Positions 44,701 to 53,653 of a stretch of DNA of 64,000 bases are shown here, one piece after another. Made by a program: the position numbers and the translations under genes. The notes under the pieces are model-generated. The model saw only the letters and a program-made list of their open reading frames with translations, was not told the origin of the DNA and ran no database searches. Position 1 is the stretch's first letter; every line of letters starts with the position of its first letter. The stretch is taken from positions 226,154,085 through 226,218,084 of the forward strand of contig NC_134400.1 of assembly GCF_050003625.1 (NCBI RefSeq), written 5' to 3'. This DNA is from Haematobia irritans. Taxonomy: Eukaryota; Arthropoda; Insecta; Diptera; Muscidae.

Positions 44701-45357
44701 AGACATGTTCAAGACACGAACTGGTATTAGTCTCTCTTCGTTCGTTGTTACCAGGGCATTTGCTATCAAGATGTTGTTGCTTTTGTTTTCTGCTGGTTCA
44801 ACAACCCACAATTGGCCGACTTCACAATCTCCATTCATAGAAACCCATATAATTGCTTCGGCATTCGGTGGTATAGACTCTGACTGGCTCGTTGTCAAAC
44901 GTCTGACAGGTGTATTCTCGTCGTATCCCACGTTTACCGTTATTTCGGCATCGCACCATGTCATTACACGACGCTTCATATCCAGATTGAGGCCAAAAGC
45001 AATCATGAAATCCGCTCCAATTATAACTTCGTCTACTATATCGGCCACAATGAAATCATAAGTAACGGATTTGTTAGCAATAGTTAATTTTACGGTGACC
45101 TTTCCATATACGGTTGCGGGTTCCCCTGTAGCCGTGCGTAGCTTGACTCCAATCAGTGGTGTAACTTTTCCTTTTACTAAATCAGATCTAATGATAGACT
45201 TTGATGCACCAGTATCCAACGTCAAAGTACGCTTGTCGCCATTAATAACACCCGCAATAGTTAAATTGTTATTTTTCTGTTGAACTATTGCTATGGAGAT
45301 GGTGGGGCCATCGTCTGTGGGAGCCAGCTCTTGCCCCGCTGAACTAGCTCGATTTAG
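41773..45357 (-). CDS. pol: gypsy pol: protease, RT, RNase H, integrase (-1 frame)
   Basis: Open without interruption from the frameshift site to the stop at 41773, about 1,194 codons. Order, counting from the Met at 45225: aspartic protease (DTGAS, residue 4), reverse transcriptase (VDYRKLN near 323; YLDDIIV near 420), RNase H (DTDASAHGIGG near 565), integrase zinc finger (H-H-C-C near 798-840), integrase core (MDVAGPF near 868, HSDQGRNFES near 927, Glu of VERFNRT near 963), and a basic C-terminus with the LQTQWEGLYKVI block. All catalytic landmarks appear intact. There is no start codon near the head; expression is expected as a Gag-Pol fusion. Protein products copy and integrate the element. 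Dozens of short frames on the opposite strand here are shadows. Confidence 0.95.
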   Translation of the reverse strand, partial: LNRASSAGQELAPTDDGPTISIAIVQQKNNNLTIAGVINGDKRTLTLDTGASKSIIRSDLVKGKVTPLIGVKLRTATGEPATVYGKVTVKLTIANKSVTYDFIVADIVDEVIIGADFMIAFGLNLDMKRRVMTWCDAEITVNVGYDENTPVRRLTTSQSESIPPNAEAIIWVSMNGDCEVGQLWVVEPAENKSNNILIANALVTTNEERLIPVRVLNMSDNHEQIAKFSDIGKCTPAEAIVNLEGNSSKTHGAVRKHLEGYFEAWTRHLSPSERNKAKQLLRKNASAFASEKGNQGRTSVVKHEIKTAEERPIKQAPRSVPLAKRDEVQKLIKEMAESGVIEPSSSPWCSPVVLVKKKDGSTRFCVDYRKLNDVTKKDSYPLPRIDDTLDTLAGTTWFSTLDLQSGYWQVEIAEKDKEKTAFGVNGGLWQFNVMPFGLCNAPATFERLMERVLKGLHWKSCLIYLDDIIVMGKTFDEHLKNLKDVIQQLSAAGLRLNAKKCSLFQREVKYLGHHVTAEGISTDEDKIQAVRDWPRPRNLHELRSFLGLCTYYRRFVPNFASIAASLHKLTQKGQKFQWSDEQEDSFQHLKELLCSAPVLAYPIPGEKFVLDTDASAHGIGGVLSQQIEGKEKVIGYFSRTLSKPEKNYCVTRRELLAVIESVKHYHKYLYGQHFLLRTDHSALRWLLQFKNPEAQLARWIERLQSYDFSIEHRKGGKHGNADALSRRPCSIECKHCSKAEHKEEIVDIRLLHIESGVDWPTEQRKDPILDKIISAKEENKKPSKKDIAAESPLLKSYWAQWDSLVLVNGSLQRKWESEDGKSSRNLIIVPDSKIRDVLAEFHNGPSGGHLGITKTADKVKQRFYWVGCQKSIAEWVANCEKCMKAKGPTRKSRGPMQEYRPGAPFERIAMDVAGPFPVSDSGNRYVLVVMDYFSKWPEVYAIPNQEAKTIVDVVNNNWICRYGVPSEIHSDQGRNFESAIFKEMCESLGIKKTRTTPLHPQSDGMVERFNRTLEEHLRKVVDNGQRDWDEHIPKFLLSYRSAIHDSTSRTPANVLFGTELKLPGDLIFGAKPNELAMEENRNDIPNTFGEVHESVRNKIRMVSNRMKARYDRAVNTEGFQEEELVLLFNPQRKKGLCPKLQTQWEGLYKVIKKINDVVYRIQKDDSPRSKMKVVHLERLAPYGTGSVPVRDEQA

Positions 45358-46796
45358 TTTAAAGGTGACTCACTTGACTGTGGGGTCACCTTCTTATGGC
45401 TATTGTTTAATGGAGATGGTGATGTGGACCTTGACCGTTTGCGTCGTGCTTTGCATTCTCGAGCTAGATGTCCCGGCTTATCACAGTTATAGCATTTGAT
45501 CCGGGATTTATTTGCCTCTTGCTTCATTTCTTGCATTGCCTGCTTCATGGCCTCTTTCATCGACTCAATAACGGACTTTGATTCATCACACTCTGTCTCT
45601 ACTTTACGTACCTTGTGAATTTGAGGCCGCGCTAGCAATCTCGCAGTCTCCTGTGCAAGTGCGAATGTTACTGTTTCAGCGAATGTAGCCTTTTGTGACG
45701 CATATGTTGCACATTTTATATCTGGGTCTCGAATTCCATTGACGAAGGTTTCAATCTTGATGCGGTCCACAAGAGGATGACTCTCACCTGGGTATGTCAA
45801 AAGCACTAGCCGCTCAACTTCTGTTGCGAAATCTTGTAGGGTTTCATTCGATTTCTGGATTCTTCCTCTCAATTCCATTCTGAAGATGTCCTGCTTGTGC
45901 TCTCCACCATACTTGCGTTGAAGTGCCGCTATTACTTCATTATAGTTATTTCTAGAAGCAGCGGGAATGCTTTGTATCACATCAGCAGCATTGCCCTTTA
46001 ATGCCAATAGAAGTTCAATTGCTTTATCATCGTCATTCCACAAATTTCTACAAGCAACCATTTCGAATTGGAATTTGAAGACATCAAATGACGTTGAGCC
46101 ATCGAAAACAGGAGTTTTGATTTTTGAGCCCTCGATGACGCGCACTGGACCACCTTTAATTTCCAGCTCTGACATTTTTTTCTCAAGGTGTAGAAATTTT
46201 TCATCGTGAACCGCAAATTTCTTATCCAATTCCACAATTTGATTTTCTATATGGTCCACACGTTTCTCCATGCCTTCAGAAATTTGTTGTAATTTTTCGT
46301 TGACCATTCTAGAATTTTCGTCGAATTTTTCCTCCAATTTTCTAGAATTTTCTTCCATTTTTCTAGAATTTGCTTCCATTTGTAGGGCATTTTCTTTCAG
46401 CAATTTTCTAGAATTTTCTTCCATTTTTCTAGAATTTTCTTCCATTTTTCTAGAATTTTCTTCCATTTTTCTAGAATTTTCTTCCATTTTTCTAGAATTC
46501 TCATCCATGATTTTTCTAGAGTTTTCTTCCATCATTTTGCTTAAAACATTGAGCATTGAGGTGTAATCCACAACACTTGAAGCCACAGATGGATTTTCTA
46601 CACTGCTGGTATTGACGAGTATTGATTCGTCAATGTCCTCCTTATAATCAAACTCATGCGTCGCAATGTCCATATTACGCCGTTCAAACTCTTCCAGTAG
46701 ACGCTTTTGAAGCTGGGCCTTATTGCCTGTTGTCGGCAGGTCCAGTTTGCTCAATTCCTTTTTTAAGTCTTCCACACGAAGCTCATTAAACTTCAT
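45354..46796 (-). CDS. gag: gypsy gag with SAP domain and zinc knuckle
   Basis: 480 residues from the ATG at 46796, just inside the 5' LTR and primer site. Residues 1-38 match a SAP DNA-binding motif (LRVEDLKKELSKLDLPTTG). Residues about 85-165 are a long coiled coil containing repeats of EENSRKM encoded by a 21-bp tandem repeat. The central part is the retrotransposon gag capsid region (FRMELRGRIQKSNETLQDFA). Near residues 433-447 is one CCHC zinc knuckle (CYNCDKPGHLARECK) for RNA binding. It should form the particle that packages element RNA. The SAP domain at the N-terminus is unusual for gag. Confidence 0.93.
   Translation of the reverse strand: MKFNELRVEDLKKELSKLDLPTTGNKAQLQKRLLEEFERRNMDIATHEFDYKEDIDESILVNTSSVENPSVASSVVDYTSMLNVLSKMMEENSRKIMDENSRKMEENSRKMEENSRKMEENSRKMEENSRKLLKENALQMEANSRKMEENSRKLEEKFDENSRMVNEKLQQISEGMEKRVDHIENQIVELDKKFAVHDEKFLHLEKKMSELEIKGGPVRVIEGSKIKTPVFDGSTSFDVFKFQFEMVACRNLWNDDDKAIELLLALKGNAADVIQSIPAASRNNYNEVIAALQRKYGGEHKQDIFRMELRGRIQKSNETLQDFATEVERLVLLTYPGESHPLVDRIKIETFVNGIRDPDIKCATYASQKATFAETVTFALAQETARLLARPQIHKVRKVETECDESKSVIESMKEAMKQAMQEMKQEANKSRIKCYNCDKPGHLARECKARRKRSRSTSPSPLNNSHKKVTPQSSESPLN
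45357..45363 (-). promoter_or_regulatory. -1 ribosomal frameshift site TTTAAAC
   Basis: In the gag frame the sequence is T TTA AAC followed immediately by the stop TAA. TTTAAAC is a canonical X XXY YYZ slippery heptamer. A -1 slip re-reads TTT AAA, and the next codon CTA is in the pol frame, which is open from there to 41773. Confidence 0.85.
46300..46560 (-). repeat. 21-bp tandem repeat in gag coiled coil
   Basis: TTTTCTAGAATTTTCTTCCA (20 of 21 bp of the unit, plus strand) recurs with few changes, encoding the heptad EENSRKM. Four adjacent units around 46420-46490 are nearly identical, so copy number may vary between element copies. Confidence 0.85.
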
Positions 46797-46814
46797 TGTA
46801 GATTTTTTTTCGTT

Positions 46815-46832
46815 ATCCCACTTCTGACACCA
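46815..46832 (-). promoter_or_regulatory. Primer-binding site, tRNA-Leu
   Basis: The minus strand reads TGGTGTCAGAAGTGGGAT two bases inside the 5' LTR. It is complementary to the 3' end of fly tRNA-Leu (ending ATCCCACTTCTGACA plus CCA), from memory of that tRNA. Confidence 0.8.
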
Positions 46833-46834
46833 AT

Positions 46835-47432
46835 TGTTACGTTTTTATATTTAGGCGTTTTTAATTACCCGACAATTAAAACACAGTTCTTTTAAATAAC
46901 GACAATCTACAATTTATTTACTATGACTTCACACTTTACAATTCGTCCACACTGAAGTTATTCGTTTGACGCTTTAATTAAGACTGACTCGTTAGCAGCA
47001 TGCGAGCGCTTTTATATATGACGGTGTGGCAATACGAGAACATTCTGGTAGCACTACAATATTCTGGCAACGCCAGAACATTCTTAGACAATGCTAGAAG
47101 GATCTACGACCATTAAGTTATTCGTCTGGTGGCTGCCAAACACATACACACTCACATAGATATATGCTCGCATTACTACAACAACAATGACAATAGACAA
47201 TGAGATGAGAATGCAGAATAACAAAGCAAAGGGGTTGCTATTCTATGAGAGAGTAAGAACTAACATTTCGGTAAGCAAACAAAAGAACATAAAAGAAATT
47301 CAGGAAAATACTAGAAAATGAATAGATGATTCCAACAAGTGATAGCGAAGTTTTATCGTTACAATTTGAAATTTTAAATTAACGGAAACTAATTTAAATA
47401 AACTTATATCTATAATTATCAAATTCGTAACA
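46835..47432 (-). repeat. 5' LTR of the gypsy element (598 bp)
   Basis: Bounded by TGTTACG and CGTAACA as read on the plus strand. It should carry the promoter for the element. Differs from the 3' LTR by TTATTCG versus TTATG (2 bp) and by the LINE insert; I see no other difference by eye. Confidence 0.93.
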
Positions 47433-48539
47433 ATACAAATAAAGTTGTTAATATTTATTTGCAGTTATTTTTTTGTGTGTAGAACCATTTTTGTTTTGTA
47501 AAATTTTTTAAATTTAAAGAAAAATATAGTAGGGAAAATTGTTTGGGAATGTATGGGAAAGTAGGGAACTTTTTTTTGTCCTTGTAGGGTAAACCGAACA
47601 TTTTCCGTGGCAACATTGACTATGAGCTGTAGTCAGATTGACACAAAGCACTCATAGACATGTACCCCTTAATTTTCTTAAATATGCAACTGCGGTTTAT
47701 TTCCCAGACCTATATGTTACCCCACAGTTGCTTATGATTACTAATTCTATAATGGTGGTTTAGGGTATGATATAGTCGGCCCCGCCCGACTTTCTACTTT
47801 ACTTACTTGTTTTTGTATTGATTCCGAGGCAAAGAAGCGGAGAATTGAAGTAAATATACTTTTAAGACACAATTCTCTTTTATTTTTGGGGTTTGTGTAC
47901 TTGCTTCTAGGAAGCAAATTTTAGTTTTTCGCTTTTTCAGCTTTTTTTCTTCATATACTATCAAAGTCCTTTAAAAACGAGTTAACGACAACATTATTTT
48001 CCAAATTAAGACTCGACTTCCAGTAGAAATTATGCTATGTTTCAAGTGAAAAACGTCTTTAAAATAAAGTGTTGAAAAACATGTCCTATATTTGAACGAT
48101 TTTTTGCTTTGTAGTCAGGATGCAAAAACGACAACAAATTTAAAGACAAATTCATTAAATTTAAATAATTTTTCTGAATTATTAAAGTCAAGTTGACCTT
48201 ACCCCAAACATTTTTCTTTCATGTTATGATACCCATTTTTAAGTGAAATCACTTAATTATAAGGACAATACGACTTCATTGAAAAGTTTATCGACTTTTG
48301 GACAAGGAAAAAATTTATATTAGAGAAATGCGTCTTCTATGCTAAGCAAAATTTGCATTCGTATTTTAAAGACCTGAAGTCACCCATGACCCCACGACAA
48401 TATTTTTTTCAGTGTAGTATTTTCTCTAAGAGCAAATAAACCCGAATTTATGGCTAGATTTGTAATGATTCTCTCTAATCATTTTACTTGATTTTAAGTT
48501 AATTAAAAGTTTAAAGAAACATGTACTGAGATTTGTTAT

Positions 48540-48690
48540 CTGGCGCACATATTCCCATCAAAAAAATTTGGAAGTTCTTCCAAAGGCACAACTTTAAAAG
48601 CACTCCCAGAAGATGCACTCCCAATGATATTCTTTATTTTAACTACCCAGGAAGTTCTTTTAATTCAATTCTTTATAACTTGGTTTTTTC
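48540..48690. repeat. Fragment of the CCCAGCAAAAAAA MITE
   Basis: Reverse complement of the right arm of 56029-56601: TTTGGAAGTTCTTCCAAAGG, AAGTGC-type AGCACTCCCAGAAGATGCAC, and AACTACCCAGGAAGTTC. Confidence 0.7.
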
Positions 48691-50100
48691 ATACACACAA
48701 AAAAATGTCACGTAAATTTAAGAAAATTATTACAATAATTTATTACAAGAATTTTCCTTGAAAGCGGAGAGCAATTTATTGGCAATTACTATAGTTAATA
48801 ATAGTTGGTATAATATTTCTTAATTTAATATTTTTAGTTCATATGTCATTAAATTTATAGACTTTTTTGGCAAAAATGGGTTGATAACATTTCATGAAGG
48901 TTTTGTTAATTTTAAGTTAAACTTTTCATCGTTCTTAAACTGATGTGCCTTTACGAATATCGTTCTTAGAGTAAATTGTCAGCAGATGCGATGAACTAAT
49001 GCGTAGTACAGAGATCTTTTTTGGCAAAGATGTTACTTGAATTTTGTTTGAGAGTGAGAGCATGTATTGAGAGCAATGCAATAAATGGTAGCGAGTGTTG
49101 GTATGTTGTGTATATCTGAGCGCGGGGTTGTTTTTATTTTTGTTCTTTCAGTGGTTTGTGTGTGTGTTTGTTATTCGCCGATGGTTTATTTGTCTGGATG
49201 AGGTGTTGTTTTCAATGAAGGCACATGTGTTTTTGTTGTTGTAGGAATGTTTGGGTTTTGCCCGGTTTTGTTTGGTATACTTCAGTTGTATAGTTGGCGT
49301 TGGCTAGGGTTTCCATATGGATAATTTTCAAAAGAGAACTTTCGCTTAAAAAAAGGGAACATTTTAACTAAAAATGAGTTTACAATAAATTCTTTGTTAA
49401 ATAATTAATAATTTTATTGATGTTAAAATAAAATAATAATAGTTTCTAATGATATAAACAACGAAATAAACATATAATAAAACAAAAAAAACAAAAAGAA
49501 TCACATTTTCTTAAAAAATAAACAAAATAAATTGACGACGACAACGTATTGTCGCATTTACGTTGTGCGTTCAATTTCATTTATTTCTAATTTGTACGCC
49601 GTACGTCGAAACGTCGCAATTGTGTACCGGCCTTTAATTTGTCAACAGATTTAACCCAGTAAACAATTAGTGGCGAACAATTGTGGCGAATTCCTACTAA
49701 ATAAATAAAATTCCATCAATCTAGGAATTTTTTGGAATAGAGTACATAAAGAGCACTGTTGGACATAAAAATACGGCAACAAAAAAAGAGAGTGAACAAA
49801 AAGATACGAACACAAAAAGAGAACATGTTCTCTTTAAAAGAGATGCGTTGGCGTTGGCTGTTGTATCTTTTTAGCAGCTATGCAACAAGGGAATATAAAG
49901 GTATGGAATATTTTGGTAGTTTGAGACATATTAGCGTTTGCTTATTAAACCTTTTAAGCGAGCTATTAAAACTTTAGCGATGAGATGTACGATGGTGATC
50001 GGAAGCTTAGAAAAAAGTCATTAAGAATGTTCAATAATTAAGAAAAAATGCTGAAATGGGAAGTATATTGAAATTATTTTATAGAAATCTATTTTAATAT
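48691..50100. other. No recognised gene
   Basis: A GT-rich patch (49060-49310, GTGTGTGTGTTTG) lacks coding features. ACGACGACAACGTATTGTCG (49536-49556) and TACGCCGTACGTCG (49595-49610) are CG-rich for this region and may be an element end. An open frame at 49759-49977 matches no family known to me. Confidence 0.4.
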
Positions 50101-50128
50101 TATTCCATGTAAAAAATAAATATTCAAT

Positions 50129-50850
50129 TTCAGAGTAATCCGAGATGAATTTGGAAAGTTTTTTGTTCACCACAGCTTATAGTTTAATGGTAAATTGGTA
50201 AGTATTCTTTTTAAAAATGTTCTTTTTAAAAATGTGTAATTAAATTTTTGGAAACCAGTTTAATGTTCTTCTTGTAAAAAAAAAAATATTTAATTTCAGA
50301 GCAATTCCAGATGGATTCCGACAAATTTTTATATTTCAGCCTATAATTTAATAGAGAATTGGTAAGTTTTATTTTAAAAATTTGGCTTTCTTTTAACTAA
50401 AATTTTCACGTCATTATAACCTTTATATCACCAAAAACACAATTTTAATACCTTATTTTATTAACCCAAAATGAATTTGGACAAATTTTTATATTTCCCT
50501 CAGCGTTTAATTTAATAGAGAATTGGTAAGTTTTTATTTAAATGTTTGGCTTTTTTTTAACTAGAATATTTAGTGTTCCTACGTCCCTCACCCAGTTTTT
50601 TGAGTTAAAATAGTTTACTACATTATTTCTGTAATTATTTCAGGTACAAATTTTATGAGATACGTTTACCAAAGAAAAGTTGAATTCCTTATACTATTTT
50701 ATAAAATGCTCCCAAATATGGTAAGTTAAATATTTTTTATTACATGGTGTAAATTTTTAAAATTTTCATTACTCCTTCCATTTTTTTCAGCAAGGTGTTT
50801 GAAAAATATACTTACAATAAAGAACTAAGGATAAGTCAAAATGTTCAAAC
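50129..50850 (+). repeat. Repeated exon-like units with splice-site motifs
   Basis: Three units at a period of about 160-165 bp share ATGAATTTGGACAAATTTTT (or variants) and TTTAATAGAGAATTGGTAAG. Units 1 and 2 begin AATTTCAGAG and each ends at ATTG|GTAAGT. A different segment then follows, TTTCAG|GTACAAATTTTATG to AATATG|GTAAGT (50640-50720), and a last TTTTTTTCAG|CAAGG (50790) runs to AATAAAG (50816). This looks like a series of duplicated small exons with a terminal exon. The frames inside hit stops, so any transcript would be non-coding, or these are relics. Confidence 0.4.
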
Positions 50851-51112
50851 GGCGAGTTAAAACAAACTACTGTCTTGTTCCAAGTGGTTTTTGTGGATAA
50901 AAATTATCCACAAAACAAAGATGATCTTTGCACAACAAACTTTTCTTTCATAGAAATATACCCATTAAAATTCAACTCACCTAACTTTGAGCACATAACG
51001 TCTTCAAACATCTTTATATTAAAGAACTGCGTCTTATATGCTAAGCAAGAATGTCATTCGTATTAAAAGGATCTTTAAGGTTACGACAATATATTTTTCG
51101 GTATGCTAAATA

Positions 51113-51207
51113 GTAGGTTAGATTAGGTTTAGGTGGCAGCCCGATGTATCAGGCTCACATAGACTATTCAGTCCATTGTGATACAACAGTGGTGAACTTC
51201 TCTCTTG
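51113..51207 (-). mobile_element. SINE 3'-end fragment
   Basis: Minus-strand match to the last 95 bp of the 6775-7111 SINE, with tail CCTAAACCTAATCTAACC in reverse. Confidence 0.75.
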
Positions 51208-51536
51208 GTAAATTGTAACTTATGATAAACACCGCAAACTTGAATCAAAAAAATATATAATATTGAAGATTTCAGCAAAAACGTCTTATTACATTAGGTC
51301 GACGGCTAATTCAAATTTAGACCAGAAACCCAACTCAATTTTACTTTTCTCTTTGCTGAACCAAACATTCTTCTTCTTAATAATTATTGTCTAATTGTTT
51401 AATTATGTTATTAAACATCTTCATTTTTATGAATACATAAAAATCCGTACATACAATGTTTTACATCTAAAAATATATTAAATATAATTTCATTAGAAAA
51501 TTACGATATGTAATCAAAAAATCTACGTTTGTACAA

Positions 51537-52322
51537 CACTGAAAAAAATTGTCGTGAGGCCAAAGACTTCATGTCCTTAGAATACGAATCCAAATTTTGC
51601 TTAGCAGACTTCTAAGTCGCATTTCACTCATATAAAGTTTTTCTACTTGTGCAAAAGTCGATAAACTTTTCAATGAAACCGTTTTGTCCTTAAGGTGGGT
51701 ATTAAGTTCGAGTTTAGCCGCTAAAAACGTATTTTTTCACGATTACTTTTCTTTAATAATCCATTTTAAGGAATACAAACTTTGTGAAAATTTGCTTTGG
51801 GCTTTTTCCCATTAAGTTATAATAAAATTTGCAACAAATAGGTATAATTTCATGCATTTTTCTTACTGATTTAGTTTTCACTTTAGCAATTTTAGCGGCT
51901 AAACTCGAACTTAATACTCACCTTTATAGCTAAGTGATTCAACTTAAAATTGGTTATCCTAAAATAAAAGAAATTTTGTTTAACTAAGGTCAAATTGGCT
52001 TTAATAATTCGGAAAAATTCTTCAACATTAATTAAATCGTTTGCTCACAGTTTGCCTTTTGACTACAGAAATAGCAGATCTTTTTTTTTCTTGAAAAACA
52101 TAATTTCTACTTGTATTCGAGTACGAATTTGAAAATTTAAGTTTTCGTTAACATGATTTTAAAGGACTTTGATAGCACATGAAGAAAACACGGAAAAAAC
52201 GAATGAATTCAAATTTAAACGTATCTTTACTACTGGTCTCCGCTTCTTTGGCTCGGAATCAATACCAAAATCATTGGTGTAAAGACAAAATCTTTGGAAA
52301 CGGGCATGCTTTTTGTTCAGTG
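51537..52322. repeat. MITE, CACTGAAAAAAAGCATGCCC family, uninterrupted copy
   Basis: Reverse orientation: the left end CACTGAAAAAAATTGTCGTG and right end GGGCATGCTTTTTGTTCAGTG. 786 bp. It is the reference for the interrupted copies at 18898 and 37894. AAGTTCGAGTTTAGCCGCTAAAA, and its inverse at 51890-51920, form an internal inverted pair. Confidence 0.75.
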
Positions 52323-53653
52323 CACTTAATCATTTGTCTGTGCAATAACACAGATTATGCAAGCAACTTAAAGTGTAACACAGTTTAGTAAAATGATGAG
52401 TTTATGTGGCCTAACAACGGCATGATTGTCTTTGTAAAGCTGCAGACTGTGACTATACTCGCAAGCTATCCTTCACTCGATTTGATTTGATCCCATTAGC
52501 ATTGTTGGCCAATAAATAAATTATTGAAATATTTCGTGATCGTCTAAAGAAAATTATATCAATTCGTTTAATTAATCACGATGCAATTCATTCATAAAGT
52601 TTTTCATCGAACGAGGGATGGATACAGAAGGAAAAGTATTATTTACTTTAGAGGAACGCCATGACTGAACAATGATAAAATAAAACGTGTCAAAGGTTGC
52701 TGATTCATCAGTCAAACTCTTCAGACTTTAATGTAATCGACAATCTGTTGAATTTGGAATTAATTGAAAAAAATGTTTGATCCGCATTGAGGTATATTTC
52801 AACTATTGTCGAATGACGAAAAATTCAATCATTTAAGACAAACAAGGTTCCATACAGTACACGCAAAAAAAAAATAATTCATTTCTACGAGCAATGTTTG
52901 GATGGATGTGGATTATTTACTAAAAACTAGCTCAAAAAAAGTTTATTTTGAATTGCTTTAGCCATCAATAACGCACACATCCAAGCAGGTATATTAATAG
53001 ACCAGTGTTTAATGCACACACACAAACACATTTAAAGAAACTTCGTTTGAAGCAAACTGACAACATTAGATACAACTAAACAAATTTTTGTAGAACAAAC
53101 ACGGCGATAATGTAATTTTATTTATCTATTCGAGAATGTTTAGTAAAATTGTCACTAACGGTGTGCATAATCAAGATGTGTTGCGGCATATAGCCGCAAC
53201 AAGAAAAGTAGTAAACGAAATCGAATAAAAGGATTTTTATTTACGACAAAACTAAACTTTTCGAAGAAATACCAAAAAATTTTAACAATCGAAGAATATA
53301 TGTTACACCCATGTTCATATTTTTTGCGTGTACAGACGCAAATGTATTGTCGCTTGCAATTTGTCTGAATGTCTGTCTGCTACTCGGGAATCCATTTAAT
53401 AATGATGTCATTCCTTTGGGGACCTTGAATGATCTATGATATCTTACAAGCAAAAACAAAGGTTCATAGTTGTCACTGGTGAAGTTTTTTGTGATTTGCA
53501 ATGCTAAGCAGAGAAAAAACATAGGGAAATTTATGCAAGCCTTTACATTAAGGTGGGATATGTTAATGTAATATCCATCAGACAATTATGGAATGGAGAA
53601 ATCTGTTTTGAGATATACTCTTTCCCTAACTAGGCTGTCACAAGCTTTTGCTA
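52323..53653. other. No recognised gene
   Basis: AT-rich. A minus-strand open frame at 53241-53585 (114 codons) has no signal peptide, domain or codon pattern I can support. Confidence 0.4.

Larger units (their letters stand above)
40807..47432 (-). mobile_element. Fifth level: near-intact Ty3/gypsy LTR retrotransposon
   Basis: Transcribed right to left. LTRs 46835-47432 (5') and 40807-41761 (3', enlarged by a LINE insert) begin TGTTACG and end CGTAACA. ATAC flanks both sides (40803-40806, 47433-47436) as a 4-bp target duplication. Between them lie a tRNA-Leu primer site, gag, pol in the -1 frame and a purine-rich tract; no envelope gene. The LTRs look almost identical, so insertion was recent. 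The tRNA-Leu primer suggests an mdg3-like lineage, but I have not placed it by phylogeny. Confidence 0.93.
39787..47479. mobile_element. Fourth level: AACAAATTTGTT-palindrome MITE
   Basis: The left end CACAGATAAAAATAA and right end TTATTTTTTTGTGTG are flanked by TA (39785-39786, 47480-47481). The body repeats AACAAATTTGTTG-like palindromes. About 1.07 kb without the gypsy element. An end of the AACATG foldback family (CACAGAGAAGTAATATGAGC) begins near 40194. Confidence 0.7.
39217..47619. mobile_element. Third level: hAT-like MITE with CAGTGTTGC ends
   Basis: CAGTGTTGCTAGAAGTAGGG at the left and CCGTGGCAACATTG at the right are imperfect inverted ends of hAT type. Similar TAGGGAA motifs lie inside both ends (39231-39245, 47530-47590). 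No clear 8-bp duplication, so boundaries and class are tentative. Confidence 0.45.
37945..47812 (+). repeat. Second level: tandem-monomer repeat with GGCCCCGCCCGAC tail
   Basis: The head ATACCCTAAACCACATAGTGG begins at 37947. GTCCGTCCGTCTGTCCATG follows, then about six monomers of 150-170 bp (ATTTAGATATAGCTCCCATA, CGCCCGATTTTCCCAAATTT) to 39190. The tail GGTGGTTTAGGGTATGATAT and GTCGGCCCCGCCCGAC lies at 47754-47790. The two halves are separated by the levels below. Frames such as 38164-38493 are repeat artefacts. Confidence 0.75.
37894..48414. mobile_element. Outer MITE of a multi-level nested insertion
   Basis: CACTGAAAAAAAGCATGCCC at 37894 and TATTTTTTTCAGTG ending at 48414 are the two ends of one element, with TA on each side (37892-37893, 48415-48416). 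The left 53 bp stop at TTTACACTAATAATT and the rest resumes at TTGTATTGATTCCGAG near 47814. The reverse copy 51537-52322 is uninterrupted at this point. Everything between is later insertion. Confidence 0.8.

Noticed and set aside
46300..46560. CRISPR-like regularly spaced repeat
   Set aside because: The repeat unit is contiguous 21-bp coding sequence without spacers, inside the gag coiled coil of a eukaryotic element.
53241..53585. 114-codon minus-strand open frame
   Set aside because: No recognisable domain or signal peptide; an overall AT-rich chance frame is likely.
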